Origin: Bacteroides propionicigenes
GTDB taxonomy: Bacteria; Bacteroidota; Bacteroidia; Bacteroidales; Bacteroidaceae
Reading direction: 5' to 3'
Assembly (NCBI RefSeq): GCF_018390535.1
Contig: NZ_JAHBBW010000008.1
Coordinates: forward strand, 62,001 to 126,000
DNA length: 64,000 nucleotides
Position 1 is the stretch's first letter; the number at the start of each line of letters is the position of its first letter. The notes beneath the pieces were generated by a model that ran no database searches, was not told the DNA's origin, and saw only the letters and a list, made by a program, of their open reading frames with translations. Below, piece after piece: positions 34,587 through 42,578 of the stretch. The position numbers and the translations under genes are program-made.

Positions 34587-36224
34587 ATGAAAAAATATAA
34601 ATATTTCTATCTTGTGCCCGCAATGGCGTTGTTGTGTTGCAACACCTCATGCGAATTGGACCAATTGCCTGAAGGCGGCACAATAACGACTGAACAAAAA
34701 GACCAAATACAGTTGAGTGATCCGGCCAAGCTGAATGCGGATGTAGTGGGATTGGCATCGGCACTGATTAAATTGGAAGCAATTTCTGAATGGGCAGGTG
34801 GTACATTGCATTTTGACTATGGTTTTGCTTCTGCTTGCATGATGCTAGATGCTAGTGGTATGGATATGCCTTCCGAAGATACAGGATATAACTGGTACAG
34901 GGATGGGTTACGACTGACTGACCGTACGGATACAGGTGAAAATACTTATTTCTTTTGGAACTTGTTCTATAATGAAATCAAGATGGCTAACGATATCTTG
35001 AAAGTGGCAAAAGCTGATGCAGAAGATCCTACAATGAAAAAATACCGCGGGCAAGCACTTGGATTCCGTGCATGGGCATATTTGAACTTGATACAAATTT
35101 ATCAATTCACTTACAAAGGTCATGAAGATGCACCCGGTGTACCTATTCAAACAGAATTCATGACCCAAGAAGAGGCTGCCAATAATCCTCGTGCCACTGT
35201 AGCGAAAGTATATGAAACCATAATGACGGATTTAGACGAAGCCATCTCTCTACTGACAACAGAACGCCAGGACAAAAGCCAAATTAATATAAATGTAGCT
35301 TACGGTCTTCGCGCCCGTGCCAACTTGTTGATGCAAAATTGGGAAGATGCGGCTAAGGATGCAACAGAGGCTATGAAAGGATTTGTACCTTATACACGTG
35401 AACAAGTGTCCAAGCCTTCTTTCAACAGTGCTGATGTTCAATCTTGGATGTGGGCAAATATTATCGGTGAAACTAGTGATGTTGTACAAAGTGGCATTTT
35501 GAATTTCCCGTCACATATGTGTTCTTTTACTGGTAATGGCTATGCTCCGGGTTATGCAGGACGCTATATTAACAGTAAATTATATAATGAAATACCGGAA
35601 AACGATGTTCGTAAACTTTGGTGGGTGCTTGGTGAAGCTGTTTATAACCCGGAAAATCCTAAGGAATTTTGGGGATATGATTTCACAGAGACAGCTCCTC
35701 AAGTAGATTGGAACTGGAAAATAAACTATCGTGGTAATGATTATAATATTGCTGAATGGTTAGGTTGGCAGGCTCCTTACTTGAATATTAAATTCGGTCC
35801 TTATCAAAATATTTACAACAATGCTACTAATGCATGTGATTTCCCGTTAATGCGTGTAGAGGAAATGATTTTAATTAAGGCTGAAGCTTTGGCTCAACAA
35901 GGTTTGGGAGGAGATGCAGCCATAGCGTTAAAAGATTTGATGAAGAATCGTGACGAATCTTGGAATAAATCTTCCGTAACAGTTGATGATGTTTGGTTTC
36001 AACGTCGTATTGAACTATGGGGTGAAGGTTTCTCATTCTTCGATATGATGAGATTAAAGAAACCGTTGGATAGAACCGGAGCTAACTTTGCAGCCGGCTG
36101 TGCATTCAATATTCCAGCCGAATCTCAAATACTTTTGTGGATCATACCAGAAGATGAGATTAATAATAATAAAGGTATAACTCCGGAAGATAATAATGAA
36201 ATAGTAGCAATACCTAAAGGGTAA
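34587..36224 (+). CDS. RagB/SusD family nutrient-binding outer membrane lipoprotein
   Basis: The 545-residue protein has an N-terminal MKKYKYFYLVPAMALLCC stretch and a lipobox ending in NTSC at residue 22, followed by ELDQLPEGG. The SusD signature FQRRIELWGEGFSFFDMMRL is at the C-terminal end, and the alpha-helical scaffold includes RGQALGFRAWAYLNLIQIY. It is similar to the SusD at 17401, matching the similarity of their SusC partners S1 and S2. Unlike the other three units, it has no extra lipoprotein gene after it. An intrinsic terminator follows 30 bp downstream. It is expected to be silent with its SusC. Confidence 0.92.
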   Translation: MKKYKYFYLVPAMALLCCNTSCELDQLPEGGTITTEQKDQIQLSDPAKLNADVVGLASALIKLEAISEWAGGTLHFDYGFASACMMLDASGMDMPSEDTGYNWYRDGLRLTDRTDTGENTYFFWNLFYNEIKMANDILKVAKADAEDPTMKKYRGQALGFRAWAYLNLIQIYQFTYKGHEDAPGVPIQTEFMTQEEAANNPRATVAKVYETIMTDLDEAISLLTTERQDKSQININVAYGLRARANLLMQNWEDAAKDATEAMKGFVPYTREQVSKPSFNSADVQSWMWANIIGETSDVVQSGILNFPSHMCSFTGNGYAPGYAGRYINSKLYNEIPENDVRKLWWVLGEAVYNPENPKEFWGYDFTETAPQVDWNWKINYRGNDYNIAEWLGWQAPYLNIKFGPYQNIYNNATNACDFPLMRVEEMILIKAEALAQQGLGGDAAIALKDLMKNRDESWNKSSVTVDDVWFQRRIELWGEGFSFFDMMRLKKPLDRTGANFAAGCAFNIPAESQILLWIIPEDEINNNKGITPEDNNEIVAIPKG

Positions 36225-36253
36225 TTTATAGAATTATATACAGTATTGTTTTG

Positions 36254-36283
36254 GGCTGCCTTGCTTTTGAAGGCAGCCTTTAC
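36254..36283 (+). terminator. Intrinsic terminator after the S2 SusD gene
   Basis: GGCTGCCTT (36254-36262) pairs with AAGGCAGCC (36270-36278) around a 7-base loop and is followed by a short T-rich run. Confidence 0.75.
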
Positions 36284-36547
36284 TATTTCTACCCGTATGA
36301 GTCTCTATAATGTGATAGGTTCATATATTAGCTATGGGATTTGTCCTTTAGTAACGTATTGATACATCGTTTGCCCTTTTCTTCGCTTACTTGTTACTAC
36401 TTTTCTTAATTACTTAGGAATAAAAAACCTTATCCTTTATTTGTAATCTTCTCTTATAGGAAATTGTGTTTTATTTTAACATTGAAATTATATCTCCTAC
36501 TTTTTATACAATATTTAAACTGTGTGTTTTTCTACTAACATATATAT

Positions 36548-36790
36548 CTTTTTATTTACAAGAATAGTGCAATAAAACTATGAGTACATTCTAATTTGCG
36601 ATAGCAAGAAGTATATCACTATATTTAAAATACTAAATACCAGATGTTTGCCATAAAACATAGGTAACATATAGGTAGTTTAGTTATATTGTCAATATAT
36701 GTCAGAGTATCTTGTAGTGAGATTTTATGTGAGTTCCAGACTTTTAAAAGAATTACAAGAGTCTTATTTTCAACCACTTATAAAACCTGT
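36548..36790 (+). other. Non-coding leader of silent SusC copy S3
   Basis: CTTTTTATTTACAA lies 243 bases and AGGTAACAT about 129 bases before the site, matching the leaders of S1 and S2. The stretch from 36284 to 36790 is very AT-rich and has no other recognisable gene or strong promoter. Confidence 0.6.
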
Positions 36791-36818
36791 AGTCCTGCGA
36801 AGACTTTGCAGGTTTCGT
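36791..36818 (+). promoter_or_regulatory. Shufflon recombination site S3
   Basis: This 28-bp copy begins AGTCCTGCG and has the dyad CTGCGAAGACTTTGCAG. It differs from site A at two positions and is in direct orientation to A and S2. Confidence 0.72.
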
Positions 36819-39757
36819 TCGTGGGTATGCAGGCACAGGAAGTTGCGATAAAACCTAATTTGAGGGTGGTGTTAAAGTCTGATACAGAAGTGCTTGATGA
36901 GGTCGTAGTGACGGCTGTTGGTATAAAAAGAGCTGAGAAATCATTGGCTTATAGTGCTAGTCAAGTAAAGAGTGAGCAAATTACGCAAACTGGTGATAGA
37001 AGTATGCTTGATGCTTTGTCTGGCAAGATTGCCGGTGTTAGTATATCTAGTTCTTCTGGTGCGGCCGGTGCTTCTACGCGAGTTTTATTGAGAGGCTTTT
37101 CTTCTTTGAATGGAAGTAATCAACCCTTATTTGTAATAGATGGCGTTCCCGTAAATAATGAAACACTACAGAATTCAAGTGATAATCAATTAGCTAATAA
37201 TACAGACTTTGGTAATGGTATTAATGATATTAATCCTAATGATATAGAATCAATGACTGTACTGAAGGGTGCTTCTGCTGCTGCACTTTACGGATCGCGT
37301 GCTGCCAATGGTGCTATAATGATTACCACTAAAAAGGGAAAGAGTAATGACAAGATGAAAATTGACTTTGTTAGTAATACCACTTTCTCTAGAGCAGGTG
37401 TACTGCCTGAGTTCCAAAACAGGTATGGACAAGGATGGGGATTTGCCAATTCATTATTGGAAAATGGTAGTTGGGGACCTAAACTTGATGGCGTGGAACG
37501 CTTGTGGGGACATATTGTAGACGGAGAACAACTTTATAAACCATATTCGGCTCAGAAAAATAATATGAAAGATTTTTATGAGACAGGTGTTCAAACTGAT
37601 AACTCATTGGCAATCAGTGGTGGTAAAGGGAAAACTACGTATTATATGTCTTACTCTAATATAACAGATAATGGTATTTTACCTGGTAATTCGGACCGTT
37701 ACAGACGAAACGCTGTTTCTTTGAAGGGATCTTACGAAGGAAAATGGTTAACTTCATCTGCAAGCCTTAACTATATTAATAGAAATGTAAGTACGGCTTC
37801 TTCCGGTCAGGGATATTCCGTGTTTAATAATCTAATTCAGATACCGAGAGATTTTAGTATCGTGGATATGAAAGATTATAAGAATAAATTTTATAGTCCG
37901 GACAACTGGTATACTCCGTATGGTGTCATTAACCCTTATTTCAATTTAAATGAGGATGGCAATAAATATATTGAGGATCGTATTTATGGTAGTTTGGAAT
38001 TGAGTGCTAAACTCTTTGATTTTTTGACTCTTACTTGGCGCGTTGGTGGCGACTTGAGTAACTATCGCAGTAAAAGTTGGCGTGCTATTATGATTCCTGA
38101 AGGAGCAAATGATACAGAAAGTGTAGAAACTGGTTATGTAGGTGAACGTACAGGGCAAAGAAGGGAATTGAATAGTGATGTATTTGCAAATTTCAACAAG
38201 CAGATATCGGAAGATTTCCATTTGAATGTACTGTTGGGATATAATGTGAATGAAAGATATAAAAAGACATTAAATGTTTCAGTTCAAGGCCTGGATTTGG
38301 AAAACTTTTATAATATATCCAATAGCCCTAATCCTGCAGTGAAATCGTCTGCTTCCTCTTTACGTCGTTTGATGGGTGTTTATGGGCAAGCGGATTTAGG
38401 CTTTAAAAATTATTTGTACTTGAATGTGGGGGCTAGAAATGACTGGTCATCTACATTACCTAAAAATAATAATTCTTTCTTCTATCCAACAGTAGGTTTG
38501 AGCTTTATATTTACTGATGCTTTTGAAGTGCTGAAGAATTTTATGACCTATGGTAAGGTACGTGTTAGCTATGGTCAGACAGGTAATGATGTGGAACCTT
38601 ATATGATTAATGGTTATTATTCGGAAGGAACTGTAAGTAATCCTTTTGGTGATGGCTTGAAATATCCATTTTCGGGTGTAAATGCATATTCATATGGTAA
38701 CATCATTGGTAATCCTAACCTGAAGCCGGAAATGACAAAAGAATATGAAGTTGGTTTGGACTTGCGTTTCTTGCAGAACAGATTGGGGTTAGATGTAACG
38801 TTCTATAATCGTGAAACAACAGATCAAATTATGCCGGTTACGATTAGTCCGTCAAGTGGTTATACAACTCAATATATGAACTTGGGATGTATTCGTAATA
38901 GAGGTATTGAATTGATGGCTAATGTTGTACCTGTTCGCACTAAAGATTTTGAATGGAATGTAAATGTAAACTGGACTTTGAATAGAAGTAAAGTTGTGCG
39001 CTTAGGCAATGGCTTGGAAGAATTTAATATTTTTGGTTTCACAAACGGTGTAAGTTTATTAGCAATGCCGGGAGAGCCTTTGGGAGTATTTGTTGGCTAT
39101 GGTACGCAGAAGGATGAAAATGGTAATATTGTGGTAGATAGTCAAACCGGTCTTCCGAAGCAGTCGTCGACTCGTGAGATTTTTGGTTCTTCAGAGTATA
39201 AGTACATGATGGGTGTTGGCAGTGAATTGTCCTATAAGAGCTTTACTCTTGGGTTCAATTTTGATATACGTGTTGGCGGTTTGATGTATTCAAGAACCAA
39301 AGGTACTACTTACTTTGTAGGAAACTCTCCTCAAACATTATTCAACGACCGCCAACCGTTCATTGTTCCAGGATCTGTGATTGAAGTAAAAGATGCGGCA
39401 AACAATATTTCTTATGTAGAAAATACGACTCCTATTAACCATAGCTATTATGATAGTTATTGGAATAATAATGGTGGAGAGTTTGACAGAGGTGACTTGA
39501 TTGACAAGACGTATGTGAAGCTGAAAGATATTCATTTATCATACTCTTTCCCGAAACAATGGATTGCAAAGGCTTATCTCAATAGTTTGGTTTTGAGCGC
39601 TTATGCTCATAATTTATGGGTGTGGACTCCAAGCTCTAATAATTTTGTTGATCCTACTGTCTCTAATATGGGCTTGGACTTGGAAAGTGAGTTTGGTGAG
39701 TTTAGTGCATCACCTTCCATTAAGAGTTTTGGATTTAGTATCAAAGCATCATTTTAA
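36791..39757 (+). CDS. SusC/RagA TonB-linked outer membrane protein, silent copy lacking its N-terminus (S3)
   Basis: About 988 residues of SusC are encoded from the shared site (SPAKTLQVSFVGMQAQEVAI) to the terminal FGFSIKASF. Plug motifs ALSGKIAGVSISSSSGAAG and GSNQPLFVIDGVPVNNE are present and the frame is intact. It lacks a start codon with a signal peptide; the frame continues upstream only through AT-rich leader to a TTG. It is closest to the active SusC (shared VVVTAVGI, EKSLAYSAS/ERSLGYSVS, NDIESM.VLKGA stretches). The site differs by two bases from the active site. Downstream come its SusD and two small lipoproteins. Confidence 0.9.
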   Translation, partial: SPAKTLQVSFVGMQAQEVAIKPNLRVVLKSDTEVLDEVVVTAVGIKRAEKSLAYSASQVKSEQITQTGDRSMLDALSGKIAGVSISSSSGAAGASTRVLLRGFSSLNGSNQPLFVIDGVPVNNETLQNSSDNQLANNTDFGNGINDINPNDIESMTVLKGASAAALYGSRAANGAIMITTKKGKSNDKMKIDFVSNTTFSRAGVLPEFQNRYGQGWGFANSLLENGSWGPKLDGVERLWGHIVDGEQLYKPYSAQKNNMKDFYETGVQTDNSLAISGGKGKTTYYMSYSNITDNGILPGNSDRYRRNAVSLKGSYEGKWLTSSASLNYINRNVSTASSGQGYSVFNNLIQIPRDFSIVDMKDYKNKFYSPDNWYTPYGVINPYFNLNEDGNKYIEDRIYGSLELSAKLFDFLTLTWRVGGDLSNYRSKSWRAIMIPEGANDTESVETGYVGERTGQRRELNSDVFANFNKQISEDFHLNVLLGYNVNERYKKTLNVSVQGLDLENFYNISNSPNPAVKSSASSLRRLMGVYGQADLGFKNYLYLNVGARNDWSSTLPKNNNSFFYPTVGLSFIFTDAFEVLKNFMTYGKVRVSYGQTGNDVEPYMINGYYSEGTVSNPFGDGLKYPFSGVNAYSYGNIIGNPNLKPEMTKEYEVGLDLRFLQNRLGLDVTFYNRETTDQIMPVTISPSSGYTTQYMNLGCIRNRGIELMANVVPVRTKDFEWNVNVNWTLNRSKVVRLGNGLEEFNIFGFTNGVSLLAMPGEPLGVFVGYGTQKDENGNIVVDSQTGLPKQSSTREIFGSSEYKYMMGVGSELSYKSFTLGFNFDIRVGGLMYSRTKGTTYFVGNSPQTLFNDRQPFIVPGSVIEVKDAANNISYVENTTPINHSYYDSYWNNNGGEFDRGDLIDKTYVKLKDIHLSYSFPKQWIAKAYLNSLVLSAYAHNLWVWTPSSNNFVDPTVSNMGLDLESEFGEFSASPSIKSFGFSIKASF

Positions 39758-39775
39758 TTCTTAAACAAGTAAATT

Positions 39776-41206
39776 ATGAATAGACTTAAAATATTTCTAG
39801 TTGCTATCGCGGCTGTAACATTTAGCTCTTGCGATCAATGGTTGGATATAAATACGGATCCCAACTATCCGTCTGAAATACCTACAGCAATGCCAATTAC
39901 TTCGGGTATGGGATCTGCAGCTACTGTAATTGGTGGACAGTATGCAATATTGGGAGCACTTTGGGCCCAGCATTTTACCCAAGATAACACAGCTAATCAG
40001 TATAAAGCTTGGGACTCTTATAATGTAACTTCCAGCGTGATGAATTCCGAGTATTTGAAATTATATGCGTATTCATTAACAGACTTTAAAAAGGCAATTA
40101 AACGTTCGGCAGAAGTTGAAGATTGGAATAATTATTTGATTGGTACTGTAATGGAAGCTTATGTTTTTCAAGTATTGGTCGATTTGTATGGAACTGTTCC
40201 TTATTTTGAAGCATGTAAAGCTGATGAGGGAGTTACCACACCAAAGTTTGATTCCGGTGAAGAAATCTACTCTGATTTATTTGCTAGACTAGATGATGCT
40301 TTGAGTAAGGACTTTAAAGCTACCACATGCACAGATCCGGGGAATGCCGATTTAATATTTGGTGGCAATATAGAACATTGGAAAGAGTTTGCCAATACAT
40401 TGAAATTAAAACTTGCCATTCGCCAATATAAGGCAAAACAGAGTGAGTCGGAGCAGATAATTAACTCTATGCTTAATTCTGGCGTTAAGTTTCTTTCGGT
40501 AGATGCTTCTATTAATGGGTACAAAGATGCTCCGGGTAATTATAATCCTTTTTATGATTCAGAAGTTTATGGTTTGGGTAATGCTAATTTGAAAGCTTCC
40601 AATACAACTTTAAACTTTGTACGGGCTAACAATGACCCTCGTTTATCTTATATGTATGAGAAAGGTAATAGAGGAGAATATGAAGGTCTGGATCAAGGTG
40701 ATTATTCTAAACCTGCTGCTGAGCAACCTACTGGCTCGTTATCAAAAGGTAAAATCTCGGCTTCTGATCCTGTCATTTTTCTCTCTGCAGCAGAAAGTGC
40801 TTTTCTGCAAGCAGAAGCGTTAGTGAAATGTAAAGGTGGGGCAGGTGCCCAAGATAAGTATGAAGAAGGGGTACGTGCTGCTTTTAATCGTTATGGAATT
40901 GCATCTGAAGCTGATGCTTTATTACAAACGGGTGCTGCCTATGAATATGATTCAGCTAATCCGTTAAAAAGTATTATTACTCAGAAATGGTTATCAATGT
41001 TCTTGTCTCAAGGACTTGAGGCGTTCTTTGAGTTTAATCGTACTGGTTATCCAGATCATTTTACCGTATCTAAGAACTCAATTTTAGTAGATAAGACAGC
41101 TTTTATACAGAGACTGGTATTTCCGGAATATGAGTTAACCTCTAATAAGGAAAATGTTCCTCAGCGTGTAGAACCAGATGTACCTCTGTGGTGGGCTGTT
41201 AAATGA
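39776..41206 (+). CDS. SusD-like nutrient-binding outer membrane lipoprotein
   Basis: The 476-residue protein has a lipoprotein signal MNRLKIFLVAIAAVTFSSC and the mature start DQWLDINTDPNYPSEIPTAM, characteristic of the SusD-like_2 group. The segments YVFQVLVDLYGTVPYFEAC and ITQKWLSMFLSQGLEAFFEF are also typical. It pairs with silent SusC S3, ending 18 bp upstream, and is in the same group as the SusD at 27256. Two short lipoprotein genes follow within 25 bp each, so the unit has four genes. No promoter is visible inside the unit, so it should be silent while S3 lacks a cassette. Confidence 0.92.
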   Translation: MNRLKIFLVAIAAVTFSSCDQWLDINTDPNYPSEIPTAMPITSGMGSAATVIGGQYAILGALWAQHFTQDNTANQYKAWDSYNVTSSVMNSEYLKLYAYSLTDFKKAIKRSAEVEDWNNYLIGTVMEAYVFQVLVDLYGTVPYFEACKADEGVTTPKFDSGEEIYSDLFARLDDALSKDFKATTCTDPGNADLIFGGNIEHWKEFANTLKLKLAIRQYKAKQSESEQIINSMLNSGVKFLSVDASINGYKDAPGNYNPFYDSEVYGLGNANLKASNTTLNFVRANNDPRLSYMYEKGNRGEYEGLDQGDYSKPAAEQPTGSLSKGKISASDPVIFLSAAESAFLQAEALVKCKGGAGAQDKYEEGVRAAFNRYGIASEADALLQTGAAYEYDSANPLKSIITQKWLSMFLSQGLEAFFEFNRTGYPDHFTVSKNSILVDKTAFIQRLVFPEYELTSNKENVPQRVEPDVPLWWAVK

Positions 41207-41229
41207 TTAATTAATAAAGAACGAAAAAT

Positions 41230-41871
41230 ATGAAGAAAATAATATCAATCATTATAGCTCTGTGTAGCATTACTTTAGTTTCATGCGATAAGGAAACTGA
41301 GGGGATATCTAAATTGACTGCTTTCCCGGAATTCCAAATGGAAGGTGCTGCTTTTATGAATGTAAAATTGGATCCTACCGGTACATTTACAGATCCGGGG
41401 GTAAAGGCTTTTGTCGGTGATGAAGAGTATCCTGTGAAAGTTACGGGCTCCGTTAATATTCAGGAAAAAGGCTTGTATACCTTGAATTATGAAACTGTGT
41501 CCAAAGAAGGTTTTCCTGTGACTACGAGTCGTATGGTGCTTGTTACTCCGGAGTTAGTACAGAATGATTATTCTGGTACTTATACTTTGGTGCATGCTAC
41601 TAGAAAGAAGCAAATTTCAGTTGATTTGGTTACCGGTGAGTTGGGATATTATAAAGCAAGTGACTGTTGGTGGCAGACAACTGCTATTCCTTTGTACTTC
41701 TTGGATATGGGAGGGACGGAACTATTGGTTCTTACTAACAGTTGTGCATACGGTCCTATATCAGTAGTAGGAACAATAGATGCGGTAACTAAGACTATTC
41801 AATTTGACGCAACGTTTACTGGTGGTGTAAATGCTGGCGTTACTTTTAGTACAAAATGGGTTAAGGAGTAA
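41230..41871 (+). CDS. Small surface lipoprotein with an Ig-like domain
   Basis: The 213-residue protein has a lipoprotein signal MKKIISIIIALCSITLVSC followed by DKETEG. The next ~90 residues look like a DUF5011-type bacterial Ig-like domain (DPGVKAFVGDEEYPVKVTG, then KGLYTLNYETVSKEG). The C-terminal half (YSGTYTLVHATRKKQISV and later strands) is a separate beta-rich module like those in other SusE/F-position lipoproteins. It is the third gene of the S3 unit, 23 bp after SusD. I infer surface exposure and substrate binding from the signal and position; no enzymatic motif is seen. Confidence 0.8.
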   Translation: MKKIISIIIALCSITLVSCDKETEGISKLTAFPEFQMEGAAFMNVKLDPTGTFTDPGVKAFVGDEEYPVKVTGSVNIQEKGLYTLNYETVSKEGFPVTTSRMVLVTPELVQNDYSGTYTLVHATRKKQISVDLVTGELGYYKASDCWWQTTAIPLYFLDMGGTELLVLTNSCAYGPISVVGTIDAVTKTIQFDATFTGGVNAGVTFSTKWVKE

Positions 41872-41891
41872 CAATCTAAAAAATAAAGAAT

Positions 41892-42398
41892 ATGATGAAT
41901 CGTAAATTAATATACTTATTTATTTGTGCGTTGTTTGTGTTTTGCTCATGCAACGATGATGACAAGATAGACTATACAGCGCCTGGCATTTTGGCTGGTG
42001 AATGGTGGGTTACTTACTATCAAGAAACAGCTCCGGATAAATGGGAAGTTATCGGTGATTATAAGAATTTGCCTTTATATACTTACAACTCTGCAGCAAA
42101 CAAAGCTGATGAATTGTTTGTAGATGATCTAGGGGAGTTTTGGGACTTTAAGGTAAAGGCTTTTGCTAATCCAGGTGCATTAAGTTTTGGATCTGATGCA
42201 GAATTGCCTAATTTGAGTTATGAGGATTGTAATGTGGTGATTACCGAAGGAAAGGTAATGTTTAATGTGGCTAAGTCAAAGACAGGTATTGTAACAGATA
42301 GTATTTGTTTTAAAGTCAAGTTCTCTGATGACTCTGAACAGTTAGTTTATAAAGTGGAGGGACATAAGCGGACAGGCTGGACTGACGATGAATATTAA
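41892..42398 (+). CDS. Lipid_bd-family small lipoprotein
   Basis: The 168-residue protein has a signal MMNRKLIYLFICALFVFCSC with a lipid-acceptor cysteine at residue 20. The mature part contains AGEWWVTYYQE, LYTYNSAANKADELFVDDL and EFWDFKVKAFANP, which fit the Bacteroides family annotated as lipid-binding putative hydrolase (PF12888 as I recall it). The fold is probably a small beta-barrel. It closes the S3 unit, 20 bp after the previous gene, and is followed by a strong terminator. No catalytic residues can be named, and the hydrolase label should be treated with care. Confidence 0.8.
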   Translation: MMNRKLIYLFICALFVFCSCNDDDKIDYTAPGILAGEWWVTYYQETAPDKWEVIGDYKNLPLYTYNSAANKADELFVDDLGEFWDFKVKAFANPGALSFGSDAELPNLSYEDCNVVITEGKVMFNVAKSKTGIVTDSICFKVKFSDDSEQLVYKVEGHKRTGWTDDEY

Positions 42399-42424
42399 TA
42401 GACCTTAGATCTATATAGATTTAG

Positions 42425-42457
42425 GAGTGGTTACCTGAAAAGGTGACCACTCTTTTT
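42425..42457 (+). terminator. Intrinsic terminator at the end of the SusC/SusD block
   Basis: GAGTGGTTACCT and AGGTGACCACTC form a 12-position stem (one mismatch) around GAAA and are followed by TTTTT. This marks the right edge of the shufflon region. Confidence 0.88.
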
Positions 42458-42578
42458 CTTTATCGCTACTCTAGTTTTTAATAATCTGTATTATATAGAT
42501 GAAGATTCTTGTGAAAATCGTTATATTTGCTGCCGTATACCATAAAGGTATATTATATATAATAAGGTATAAAATAGA

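Noticed and set aside
19025..39757. Silent SusC copies regarded as decayed pseudogenes
   Set aside because: All three are open to the end with intact plug and barrel motifs and intact SusD partners; truncation at an identical site with a recombinase nearby fits programmed switching better.
42522..42529. hflX promoter at TATATTTG, and similar isolated boxes before fumarase, pectate lyase, copA and the MATE gene
   Set aside because: The -7 box matches, but no TTG at the right distance is present, so these were not listed as promoters.
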